Position numbers and translations under genes: made by a program. The notes under the pieces are model-generated. The model ran no database searches. It saw nothing but the letters and a program-made list of their open reading frames with translations, and was not told where the DNA came from. Shown in pieces: positions 23,453 through 32,035 of a stretch of 38,940 bases of DNA. Positions within the stretch are counted from its first letter, which is position 1, and every line of letters begins with the position of its first letter. Source of the DNA: an uncultured Eubacteriales bacterium (GTDB lineage: Bacteria; Bacillota; Clostridia; Oscillospirales; Acutalibacteraceae); NCBI GenBank assembly GCA_949293815.1, contig CASFEZ010000020.1, positions 1 to 38,940 of the forward strand, written 5' to 3'.

Positions 23453-25462
23453 ATGCAAGCCTTTATTATTAACGGTCTGCTGCTTGTGGTCATCGCGCTG
23501 AGCGTGGGACTTTTGCTGTACAGCAAAAAAAGCAGCAGCGGCATTGCAAAAAAACAGCAAAAAATGCTCATACGCATTCTGCTGACCACCGTAGGGCTGC
23601 TGGTGCTGCAATTTATCAGCGCCGACCTCTTTAGCCGTTTGGACGGGATACGCTTCCCGTCCGCCGGACGCTGGATACGCCTGGCGCTGTACCTGGTGCT
23701 GTATCTGCTGATAGGCTTCGATATTCTGAAAAAAGCAGGCAAAGGCATTCTGCGCGGGCAAATTTTTGATGAAAACTTTTTGATGACCATTGCCACCATC
23801 GGCGCACTGGCGCTGGCAATTATTGAAAACGGCGAATATTTGGAGGCCATTGCGGTGATGCTGTTTTACCAGATTGGCGAATGGTTCCAGCGCTACGCCG
23901 TGGGCAAAAGCCGCCGGAATATCAGCGAGCTGATGGATATTCGTCCGGATTATGCTAATATTGAAGTGAACGGCAAATTGGAACAAATCGATCCGGATGA
24001 AGTGGCGGTCGGCAGCATCATTGTGGTGCAGCCCGGCGAAAAAGTGCCCATTGACGGCGTGGTTGTCGAAGGTCAGTCCAGCCTGAACACCAGCGCGCTG
24101 ACCGGTGAGAGCCTGCCGCGGGATGTAAAAGGCGGCGATGAGATTATCAGCGGCTGCATCAATTTGAGCGGTCTTTTGAAAATTCGCACAACCAAAGAGT
24201 TCGGGGCGTCCACCGTTTCAAAAATATTGGATTTGGTCGAAAATGCCTCCTCCCGCAAATCCCATTCGGAAGATTTTATTTCCAAATTCGCCCGCTATTA
24301 TACCCCGGCGGTGTGCATCGCCGCCCTGGCACTGGCTGTTCTGCCGCCGCTTGCAGCGCTGCTGTTTACGGACAGTCCCGCCGCCTGGGGCGACTGGATT
24401 TACCGCGCCCTGACTTTCCTTGTTATCAGCTGCCCCTGTGCGCTGGTTATCAGCATTCCCCTCAGCTTTTTCGCGGGCATCGGCGGCGCAAGCAAGGAGG
24501 GCATTTTGGTCAAAGGCTCCAACTATCTGGAAACCCTTTCCAAAACAAAAACCATCGTCTTTGACAAAACCGGAACCCTGACCCAGGGAGTTTTTGAGGT
24601 GAACGCGGTGCACCATTGCCCCATCGAGGAGGGGAAGCTTCTGGAATACGCGGCGCTGGCGGAGAGCGCCTCCTCCCACCCCATCAGCAAGAGCCTGCAA
24701 AATGCCTACGGTAAGCCCCTTGACCGCAGCCAGGTGGCGGATATTCAGGAGATAAGCGGGCACGGCGTGTTGGCAAAGGTAGACGGCATTTCCGTAGCAG
24801 CGGGCAACAGCAAATTGATGAAAAAGCTGAACATTCCCTACACGGACTGCCACAGCGTGGGAACCATTGTGCATATGGCGGTGGACGGTAAGTACGCCGG
24901 ACACATTGTGATTTCCGATATAGTAAAACCCAGCGCAAAAACGGCCATTGCCGCCCTGAAGCGGGCAGGCATTGAAAAAACCGTGATGCTGACCGGCGAC
25001 ACCAAACCGGTTGCCGAAGCGGTCGCCAAAGAGCTGGGCATCGACGCCGTTTACAGCGAGCTGCTGCCGGCGGATAAGGTACAGCAGGTGGAACGGCTGC
25101 TTGCGGAAAAAAGCAATAAATCCATGCTGGCATTTGTGGGCGACGGTATCAACGATGCGCCGGTACTGACCCGCGCGGACATCGGCATTGCCATGGGCGC
25201 CATGGGCTCGGACGCGGCCATTGAGGCGGCGGATGTGGTGCTGATGGACGACAATCCGCTGCAAATCGCGAAAGCCATCAAAATCTCCCGCAAATGCCTC
25301 GGCATTGTATACCAGAATATCACCTTTGCCCTGCTTGTCAAATTCGCCTGCCTTGCGCTGGGCGCATTCGGCATCGCCAATATGTGGTTCGCCATTTTTG
25401 CCGATGTAGGCGTGATGGTCTTGGCCGTATTAAACGCCATACGCGCGCTGCGCATCAAATAA
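23453..25462 (+). CDS. Zinc/cadmium/lead-type P1B ATPase
   Basis: ATP-driven export of Zn, Cd or Pb across the membrane. The 669 residues contain the actuator TGES (217-220), the transport-site SCPCAL (326-331) typical of P1B-1 and P1B-2 pumps, the phosphorylation motif DKTGT (371-375), ASSHPIS with the nucleotide-binding HP, and VGDGINDAP. Membrane helices frame these. The N-terminus has two hydrophobic stretches but no HMA domain, which is encoded as the separate 72-residue protein upstream. The Cys-Pro-Cys plus ArsR control favours Cd/Zn/Pb over Cu, but the exact metal is not fixed. ATG 23453 follows AAAGGAG. Confidence 0.95.
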   Translation: MQAFIINGLLLVVIALSVGLLLYSKKSSSGIAKKQQKMLIRILLTTVGLLVLQFISADLFSRLDGIRFPSAGRWIRLALYLVLYLLIGFDILKKAGKGILRGQIFDENFLMTIATIGALALAIIENGEYLEAIAVMLFYQIGEWFQRYAVGKSRRNISELMDIRPDYANIEVNGKLEQIDPDEVAVGSIIVVQPGEKVPIDGVVVEGQSSLNTSALTGESLPRDVKGGDEIISGCINLSGLLKIRTTKEFGASTVSKILDLVENASSRKSHSEDFISKFARYYTPAVCIAALALAVLPPLAALLFTDSPAAWGDWIYRALTFLVISCPCALVISIPLSFFAGIGGASKEGILVKGSNYLETLSKTKTIVFDKTGTLTQGVFEVNAVHHCPIEEGKLLEYAALAESASSHPISKSLQNAYGKPLDRSQVADIQEISGHGVLAKVDGISVAAGNSKLMKKLNIPYTDCHSVGTIVHMAVDGKYAGHIVISDIVKPSAKTAIAALKRAGIEKTVMLTGDTKPVAEAVAKELGIDAVYSELLPADKVQQVERLLAEKSNKSMLAFVGDGINDAPVLTRADIGIAMGAMGSDAAIEAADVVLMDDNPLQIAKAIKISRKCLGIVYQNITFALLVKFACLALGAFGIANMWFAIFADVGVMVLAVLNAIRALRIK

Positions 25463-25694
25463 AGCGCCGCTAAGCGGCGCTAGTGATTAGTTGATAGTTG
25501 GTAGTGGTTAGTGTCGGACGCCCTTTGGGCGTGGATTGTAGATTGTTTTCTGCATATGGAAAGCATTGTGCATATATCTTTCTTCCCTATAACGCTCTAT
25601 CTACCCAAATTGATAAAAACATCTATCAATCAAGGCGAAGCCTTCCAACACTAACCACTAATCACTAATCACTAATCCGCCGCAAAGCGGCGCT
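25463..25694. repeat. Interspersed mosaic repeat, copy B (inverted relative to copy A)
   Basis: It starts with the GC palindrome AGCGCCGCT-A-AGCGGCGCT (25463-25481) and a left arm of degenerate TAGTGATTAG/TAGTTG-type tandem units (25481-25514). The core at 25515-25646 runs CGGACGCCC... to GGCGAAGCCTTCC. A right arm of ACTAATC units (25647-25676) and a second palindrome CGCCGC-AAA-GCGGCG (25678-25692) close it. The core is the reverse complement of copy A with scattered changes. Arms follow the same plan but use a different repeated word. There is no ORF. Confidence 0.8.
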
Positions 25695-25731
25695 AAAAAA
25701 GCGGCAACCGCCGGGGTTGCCGCTTTTTTTT
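25694..25731. terminator. Bidirectional terminator between the ATPase and the repeat protein
   Basis: GCGGCAACC (25701-25709) and GGTTGCCGC (25715-25723) with a 5-nt loop, A-run on the left and eight T on the right. It suits both convergent genes. Confidence 0.88.
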
Positions 25732-25753
25732 GCCTAATCGGTTACAGATCCAA

Positions 25754-28700
25754 TCAGGTCAAATGATTGATATAGCTGATGAGGTGGACAAAGAAGTGGA
25801 TAATCATGTAGAAGAAGCCAATAAACGGTTTGTCTTTGTTTTCTTCGTATTCATCGCACATCTTGCAGCGATAGCCGCTCCAAATGTCGTCTTCCTCGTC
25901 ATCATCTTCTGGCGTAACGGGTTTACCGTCCACATCACAGATACCGTCGCCGTCCGCGTCCACATGACCGGTAGCGGGGGTGGTGATAACGGGTTCATCT
26001 ACCGTTGCGCCGCAGGCGGTGCAGTAGGTGCCGCCGGTGTGACCGTCGGTTTCGCAGGTCGCCTCCGCATCGGGCATGGGAACCACATTGACATGGTTGC
26101 TGCTGTCATAGCCGCCGTACTCTCTGCCGCATTCCTCGCAAACCGCGCGGTCTACGCAGGTAGCCGTGCCGCCGTGGTGGGTATGACCGGTATCGGTAAT
26201 CTCTCTGTCATACCAATAGCCGCAATTGATGCAGGTATAACGCATCAGACCGATACCATCGTCGGCATCTTCGGGATGCAGAATCAGAACACCTTCGCCA
26301 TAGGTATGACCGGTGGCAGGAATGGACTCGGTGACGGTTTCACCGCAGACAGAGCAAAGCGCATAGCGGGAACCAGCCGTGGTGCAGCCGGGCTCAACGG
26401 TAACCGTCCATTCGCCAAGGGTATGACCGGTGGGTTCTTCGGTGCTAGTTTCCCTGATATCACCGCACACAGTACATTTCAGCTGCTTTGTTACGCCCTC
26501 GGTGCAGCTGCCGCCGGTGGTGACCCACTGGTAGTTATGCTCGGCCAGTTCGGTCAACGGTCTGGTTTCAAAGTAATCGCATTTTGAGCAATCGCTCTGT
26601 TCATAACCATAATCTTTGCAGGTGGATTCTACCTTTACATACCAATCGCCCATATCATGACCGGTGGCTTCTACAGGCTGTACATCGGTTTCATCGCAGT
26701 CTGTTCTGGTGCAATGCGCGGTTTTCTCGCCAGCCTCTGTGCAGGTCGGCTCTTTTGTGGTGGTATATGCACCCCACTCATGACCGAGCGCATCAACCGT
26801 TTCCTGCGGGGCTCTCACAACACCACAGGCTTCGCAGTGGGAGCCTTCGGTCTTACCAGGTGTGGTGCAGGTGGCAGCAATCGCAGCATCGGTTACGATA
26901 TCTTCATGGTTTTCAGAATCCAAAGCGCCGGTAACATCGGTTTTGGTTTCATCGTAGGTATCGCCGCAGCCATTCGCGCAAGTATAAGTATACTTAATCG
27001 TAGCCGGGGTCTTGCAGGTAGCTTTCGTGATAACTTCGGTACCGGTGACTTGATAATCGTGACCGGTTTTCTCAATAGTAGCGCCGCCGGTTACCCATTT
27101 GCCGCAATCGTTACAATAGGTACCTGCTTCACGACCATCGGTGGTGCAGGTAGCAGCAACAGCATCCTTTTCTACAATACTCCCATGGTTGTCAGGATTC
27201 AAATTACCGTATTCCTGATGGCAAATATCACAAACCGGCTTGCTGATACAGGTCGCCGTACCGCCGGTATGATGACAGGTTTCTTTTTTCGTTACCTCGC
27301 AACCTTCGTGCGTACAATGATACACATAAACAGTACCTTCCTGTGCGCCATTATCCCATTCATGATCCGCATAGGGCGCATCATGCTCACCGGAAACGAT
27401 GGTGTCACAGCAGGTGTATTTATAGTCACCGGTATTATACGGTTTTGTACAATCCTTCGGATCAACGATGGTACCTTCAACCAGAACGGGGGTCGAATTT
27501 GCATGGTTCTCAGCGTTTACGCCCGTTTCATTGCGTTTTTCTGTATATTCACAGTTAGCGCAAGCCCAAAGTTCATAGCCGCCCTGTTGGCAGTTCGCAA
27601 GCACAGTTTCTGTTTTCTCGAAATTGTGACCAGGAGCTGTAATCACAGTACCTTCTTCCTTTATCTGGTGACAGCAGGAATAACGAACATCGCCCGTATA
27701 GCCGTTTTCGGTGCAGGTAGCATCTTTCTGACCATCGATATAAGTATCAGTGGAAGAATGCTTATCCGGATTCTTTCCTGTATTGGAACCCTGAGTTACG
27801 ATTGTTTTGCAACTCTCACAGTACCAATCGCCGCTGTATCCCTCTTCCGTACAAGTTCCTTCTTTTGCATTCTGCAAAATCAACTCTGAATGGTGTATGG
27901 AAGGATTAACAGCTGTTTCTATAGTCGTTGTATGGTCACAACGGATACATTTGTAAGTTTCGGTCGCTTTAATGACACAGTCGCCATCTGTAGACGAAAC
28001 GGGGTCACCCTCGAAATTGTACTCATGCCCCAATGCCGGTTCATCTTCAAGGACTACAGCTTCAATCAAAGCACCGCAACCCTCTTCCGTGCAGTAGTAC
28101 TCTATTTTTCCGGGATTCAAACAGTCAGCAGCAACATGTGTTCCTTCACCCTTAACGTGGGCGTCTGCAACGGGATCAACAGATTCTGTCCGGGTTGCGG
28201 AACAACCATCGACTGTGCATTCAAAAGTTCTTACACCGGGGGTTGTGCAGGTAGGACGAGTTGTGATTTCACCCTCAGCCTCCCAAACGTGGGCATTGGG
28301 ATTGATTTCGCCATACTCAATAATATCCTCATCGCAGTTTACGCAGTCATACGCAACCCAAGGCGCATTCTGGCAATCGCCAGCAAAGCTTTCACCTGTC
28401 GGCTCACCCTTTACATGACCGGTGGCAGGCAGAATGATTTCTTGATAGGCCGTATTACAGACTGCACAATACTGATAGGCTAATCCTTCTTGCTCACAAG
28501 TTGCAGGCGTCTGCTCGACTTGTTTGCTATCCTCGTTATAGGTGTGCTCTTCTGTCAAATTTTGGAATGCCTCAAGATAAGCATCAATGGTCGAATCAAC
28601 AGTGCTCTGAGAAGTAATGGGTGGATCTGTATCTCTTAATTCTTCCACCGCTGCTACGGCATCATTGTAAGCCTTTAATGAGGCTGCCGTATAGCAGGTA

Positions 28701-30097
28701 CCGGTTACCTTATTATCGGCATAATGGGTGTCAAACTCAGCAAAGCTGGCTTTTTTCAGAAGTTTGTTAAATGCATCCGTCAAATTAGAAGCCAATGTAT
28801 TGACTTCCTCTTGTTTAGTCTGCAATTCATCAGATCTTGCTTGGAAATCCTCTGCATTAACATTTGCGGAATTCGCATAGGGTTTCCATCTGTTAGGTGT
28901 AGTAAAAGCATCCGCCGCCTCATAAGCGGTAATAAACGCATTCCATGTAGCTGCCGTATAATCATCTTTCAGATTATCTCTGTCATTGTAATACGATGCT
29001 GCATTTGACAGCTGATTGTTTAAATTGGTTTCGTCCACATTGAACTCAAGCGCTTCTGCCGCCTGCCTCAATTTGCTCTGTGCAGCATCTAACGTCTCCT
29101 GTGTCGTTTCGCGGACTACAATTGCGTCTTTTGCCTCTTGTAAAGCAGTTAAAAACGCGTCCCAACTACCGGCAGTAACATATTCAGGAGAATTCCATTT
29201 TAAAAACGCATCCCTGAAAGCTTCCGCTCGATCAATCTCATCCTGCAAAGAAGATTTATCATAAATGGTAATATCCCAGAAAATTTCAGGATAATAGTTA
29301 CCATCAGACGCAGGCGCTTGCTCACTGACAGAATCGGGCTTGCTGACATAATCGTATTCTTTCCACCATTCATCTTCCCAAGCCCAATTTTTTCCCCACT
29401 CTTGGAAAGCAACAAGTATGGGATTTTCTCCAGTTGTCGTGTAAGTTGCAGTACCCGTTTTACTGGGTGTGCCTTTTAGATAAATGGTTGCATAATGAGT
29501 TGAAATTCCATTACTTCTGTAAGTAATAGTTTCGTTTGACCAAGGAGCAAAAACATCATAATACACACCAACATCGTAAGTGGTTCCGTCCTCACTTCCA
29601 GGGCCGCCAGCATATATCTGACTAGTTCCTCCATCATTATTTGTCCACGGAGATGAGTCAGCAGAATAATCAGAGAAATAATCCTCCATTGTGAAATATC
29701 CGGAAGGATAATCATTTCTGGATAGAGAATTATTATCGCCCCATACGCCACCTGTTAACACAATACGAAATTTAGGAGAGTCTGAAGCACCAAAGCCCCA
29801 AGATACATCGAAACGGTATCCTGCAGACTCCAAAGTTTCACTCACATCCAAATAAATATGAGATGGATAAGATAACTTAAGCCATTGAGAGCTACCTTCT
29901 GTGCCCCAAACACCCCAGCGATCCATTGTGCCGTCCCAAACCGGTGTGCCGTATTGATCCTCTTTTTGGACATTGGCATTGCCATTATCTACAAGAGCAT
30001 TAGCCGTCGGTACACACAGCACATAGCTGGTAAAACACATAACCAGGCAAAGGAAGACACTTACGACTTTTCGCCAGGCATGGTTTGTTTGTGCCAT
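25754..30097 (-). CDS. Giant secreted protein with FIVAR-like helices and about 20 Cys-pair modules
   Basis: A 1447-residue exported protein of unknown function. A signal peptide opens it: MAQTNHAWRKVV, a hydrophobic core, then cleavage probably after PTANA. An N-terminal beta-rich, Trp/Gly/Tyr-rich region (to about residue 300) is followed by helical FIVAR-like segments with AAQSKLRQAAEAL. About 20 modules of 35-50 residues then follow, each roughly xATCTxxGxxxYxCxxCG...ATGH, with two or three Cys and a closing Gly/Asn-His. These modules resemble small zinc-ribbon or disulfide units. A DADGDGICDVDG stretch could bind calcium. The last 25 residues (PFIGFFYMIIHFFVHLISY) are hydrophobic and may anchor it; no LPXTG is present. 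The start at 30097 is 9 nt after AAAGG. Confidence 0.85.
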   Translation of the reverse strand: MAQTNHAWRKVVSVFLCLVMCFTSYVLCVPTANALVDNGNANVQKEDQYGTPVWDGTMDRWGVWGTEGSSQWLKLSYPSHIYLDVSETLESAGYRFDVSWGFGASDSPKFRIVLTGGVWGDNNSLSRNDYPSGYFTMEDYFSDYSADSSPWTNNDGGTSQIYAGGPGSEDGTTYDVGVYYDVFAPWSNETITYRSNGISTHYATIYLKGTPSKTGTATYTTTGENPILVAFQEWGKNWAWEDEWWKEYDYVSKPDSVSEQAPASDGNYYPEIFWDITIYDKSSLQDEIDRAEAFRDAFLKWNSPEYVTAGSWDAFLTALQEAKDAIVVRETTQETLDAAQSKLRQAAEALEFNVDETNLNNQLSNAASYYNDRDNLKDDYTAATWNAFITAYEAADAFTTPNRWKPYANSANVNAEDFQARSDELQTKQEEVNTLASNLTDAFNKLLKKASFAEFDTHYADNKVTGTCYTAASLKAYNDAVAAVEELRDTDPPITSQSTVDSTIDAYLEAFQNLTEEHTYNEDSKQVEQTPATCEQEGLAYQYCAVCNTAYQEIILPATGHVKGEPTGESFAGDCQNAPWVAYDCVNCDEDIIEYGEINPNAHVWEAEGEITTRPTCTTPGVRTFECTVDGCSATRTESVDPVADAHVKGEGTHVAADCLNPGKIEYYCTEEGCGALIEAVVLEDEPALGHEYNFEGDPVSSTDGDCVIKATETYKCIRCDHTTTIETAVNPSIHHSELILQNAKEGTCTEEGYSGDWYCESCKTIVTQGSNTGKNPDKHSSTDTYIDGQKDATCTENGYTGDVRYSCCHQIKEEGTVITAPGHNFEKTETVLANCQQGGYELWACANCEYTEKRNETGVNAENHANSTPVLVEGTIVDPKDCTKPYNTGDYKYTCCDTIVSGEHDAPYADHEWDNGAQEGTVYVYHCTHEGCEVTKKETCHHTGGTATCISKPVCDICHQEYGNLNPDNHGSIVEKDAVAATCTTDGREAGTYCNDCGKWVTGGATIEKTGHDYQVTGTEVITKATCKTPATIKYTYTCANGCGDTYDETKTDVTGALDSENHEDIVTDAAIAATCTTPGKTEGSHCEACGVVRAPQETVDALGHEWGAYTTTKEPTCTEAGEKTAHCTRTDCDETDVQPVEATGHDMGDWYVKVESTCKDYGYEQSDCSKCDYFETRPLTELAEHNYQWVTTGGSCTEGVTKQLKCTVCGDIRETSTEEPTGHTLGEWTVTVEPGCTTAGSRYALCSVCGETVTESIPATGHTYGEGVLILHPEDADDGIGLMRYTCINCGYWYDREITDTGHTHHGGTATCVDRAVCEECGREYGGYDSSNHVNVVPMPDAEATCETDGHTGGTYCTACGATVDEPVITTPATGHVDADGDGICDVDGKPVTPEDDDEEDDIWSGYRCKMCDEYEENKDKPFIGFFYMIIHFFVHLISYINHLT

Positions 30098-30193
30098 TTT
30101 CATCAACCTTTCTTCATTCTTTATTTTCATGCTGCGCCGCCGCACGGAAAGCGCACAAAAGGATTCCGTAAGACGGCAACGATACACAAGATA

Positions 30194-30222
30194 ATTATAC
30201 CGAATCTATCTGTGATTGGCAA
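30194..30222 (-). promoter_or_regulatory. Promoter of the giant secreted protein
   Basis: Minus strand TTGCCA (30222-30217), 17-nt spacer, TATAAT (30199-30194). It leaves a leader of about 90 nt. Confidence 0.75.
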
Positions 30223-30443
30223 GTTCACTTTATGCATTTTCTGTTTATTCACATTTGTTTTACATTTTCATCAAGTCAACACCATATTCCCGCCATGTTT
30301 TTTCATGCTTTGTGACGCAGCCGGCTCCATTTATATAAAATTATTATTTAATAATTACTATTATTTCATATTAATTATTAACTATAGAAGCCGGGTATCA
30401 ATAAGCATGAATGCCGCAAAGCGACGCGCAAGGTGAATCCTTA
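30223..30443. other. AT-rich spacer, no gene
   Basis: Upstream of the giant gene's promoter and downstream of the purA terminator. It is strongly AT-rich around 30330-30385 and holds a perfect 18-bp palindrome, AATTATTA-TT-TAATAATT, at 30339-30356. No ribosome site plus ORF is seen. The palindrome could be a regulator site or simply chance in AT-rich DNA. Confidence 0.4.
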
Positions 30444-30482
30444 CGAAAAAAACAGAGCACAACCGAATCCGGCAGTACTCTG
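30444..30482 (-). terminator. Terminator of purA
   Basis: On the minus strand CAGAG...CTCTG with inner CCG/CGG and wobble pairs makes an almost continuous 13-bp stem, followed by seven T. It lies 20 bp after the purA stop. Confidence 0.8.
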
Positions 30483-30501
30483 CTTTACTATAACCTATAT
30501 A

Positions 30502-31773
30502 TTACAGTACAATAATCTGTTCCCGTTCTGCGCCGACTGAAATATAGGTAATCGGGCAGTTCACGGCTTGTTCGATATACTTTACATACTTCTGCGCATT
30601 TTCGGGCAAGTCCTCGAATTTGCGGCAGCCGGAAATATCCGTCCCCCAGCCGTCCAGATATTCCACATTCGGCTTGGCATCGGTCAAATCCTGCCCCATG
30701 GGGAAGGCATGGACGGTTTTGCCGTTTACATCATAACTGACCACCACGGGAATTTTATCCAGATAGGACAGCACATCCATTTTGGTCAGCGCCAGCTCCG
30801 TGGCACCCTGTACCCAAACGCCGTATTTGGATGCGACCACATCAAAGCCGCCCACGCGCCGGGGTCTGCCGGTGGCCGCGCCGTATTCGCCGCCCGCCTT
30901 GCGGAGTTCCTCTGCTTCATCTCCGAACATCTCCGCGGTGAAGGGACCTTCGCCCACACAGGTGGAATAGGCTTTCATAATACCCAGCACCCGGTCGAGA
31001 CCATGACCGGGAATGCCCGCGCCAATCGGTCCGTAGGCGGCAATGGTGGACGAAGAGGAGGTGTAGGGATAAATGCCGAAATCGATGTCCCGCAGCGCGC
31101 CGAGCTGGGCTTCAAACATAATATTTTTACCCTGCCCGATGGCTTCTTCCAGATACACACCGGTATCGCAGATATAATCCAGCAGCGGCGTGCCGTATTT
31201 TTCGAGCCAGGCAAGCATTTCGTCATACGCGAAAGGCTTTGCGCCGTAAACGCCGGTAATGGTCAGATTCTTCCATTCAAGAATATTTTTCAAATTCTTT
31301 TTCAGCGCTTCCGGCTGTTTCAAATCGCCCATGCGCAGCGCTTTTTTCAGATACTTATCGCCGTAAATCGGCGCGATGCCCCGGCGGGTGGAGCCGTATT
31401 TCGCGTCCTTGAGGCGTTCTTCCTCCAGACAATCCTGCGCCACATTGTAGGGCATACAGATAACCGCCTTGTCGCTGATTTTCAGGTGCTCCGGCGTAAT
31501 GGTCACGCCGCCTTCGCGCAGGCGACCGATTTCGCCGCATAAATGCGCAATATCAATGACCATACCATTGCCCATCACATTGACAACCTCAGGGCGCAAA
31601 ATGCCGGAGGGAAGCAGATTCAGAATAAATTTTCCCAAATGATTGACCACGGTATGACCGGCATTGTTGCCGCCCTGATACCGACAGACAATATCCTGCT
31701 GCTCGGAAAGCAAATCGACCATACGCCCTTTGCCTTCGTCGCCCCAGTTAATACCGACAACGGATGTTAACAT
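30502..31773 (-). CDS. purA: Adenylosuccinate synthase
   Basis: Makes adenylosuccinate from IMP, aspartate and GTP, the first step from IMP to AMP. The 423-residue protein begins LTSVVGINWGDEGKGRMVD, with the GTP-loop GDEGKG; the usual Gln before the Trp is Asn. QGGNNAGHTVV, GSTRRGIAP, FEAQLGALRDIDFGIYPYTSSS and TGRPRRVGGFD follow, all hallmark segments. Length is normal. It is divergent from guaA across 262 bp, pairing the AMP and GMP branches. AAAGGGCG lies before the ATG. Confidence 0.97.
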   Translation of the reverse strand: MLTSVVGINWGDEGKGRMVDLLSEQQDIVCRYQGGNNAGHTVVNHLGKFILNLLPSGILRPEVVNVMGNGMVIDIAHLCGEIGRLREGGVTITPEHLKISDKAVICMPYNVAQDCLEEERLKDAKYGSTRRGIAPIYGDKYLKKALRMGDLKQPEALKKNLKNILEWKNLTITGVYGAKPFAYDEMLAWLEKYGTPLLDYICDTGVYLEEAIGQGKNIMFEAQLGALRDIDFGIYPYTSSSSTIAAYGPIGAGIPGHGLDRVLGIMKAYSTCVGEGPFTAEMFGDEAEELRKAGGEYGAATGRPRRVGGFDVVASKYGVWVQGATELALTKMDVLSYLDKIPVVVSYDVNGKTVHAFPMGQDLTDAKPNVEYLDGWGTDISGCRKFEDLPENAQKYVKYIEQAVNCPITYISVGAEREQIIVL

Positions 31774-31817
31774 AATTCATACGCCCTTTTCTTATATATT
31801 ATCCGCATTTACAGCGC

Positions 31818-31840
31818 GTCGCAAAGCGCCGCTTTGCGAC
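31818..31840. repeat. Perfect palindrome in the purA-guaA intergenic region
   Basis: GTCGCAAAGC, GCC, GCTTTGCGAC: a 10-bp stem with 3-nt apex, 45 bp before purA. Its GCGCCGC centre looks like a relative of the interspersed GC palindromes, but its position in the divergent promoter region also allows an operator or leader hairpin. Confidence 0.55.
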
Positions 31841-32035
31841 TTGTTTATCATAGCATAAATCCGCCGGTGATTCAATATGATGCGACTTTTTTATTGGTAT
31901 GTGTTCGGGATTCTCTGTTTTTCATCAAAAAAAACGACCGAAAAACGCAACTTTCTCTAAATTTCATCTTTATCTTAAAAATCATCTGTGTTACAATAAA
32001 AGTGATAAAATTTTTTGACGATCGGAAGGGTGCAG

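Noticed and set aside
24218-25264. 348-codon minus-strand frame opposite the P-type ATPase
   Set aside because: Shadow of the ATPase; His/Gly-rich composition typical of reverse reading.
26657-27889. 410-codon plus-strand frame opposite the giant repeat protein, with apparent membrane stretches
   Set aside because: The hydrophobic look comes from reading Cys/Thr/Gly-rich repeat codons backwards; the minus strand has a signal peptide, modular repeats, promoter and terminator.
31774-32035. Purine (guanine) riboswitch before guaA
   Set aside because: No conserved purine-aptamer core or terminator hairpin is visible upstream of guaA.
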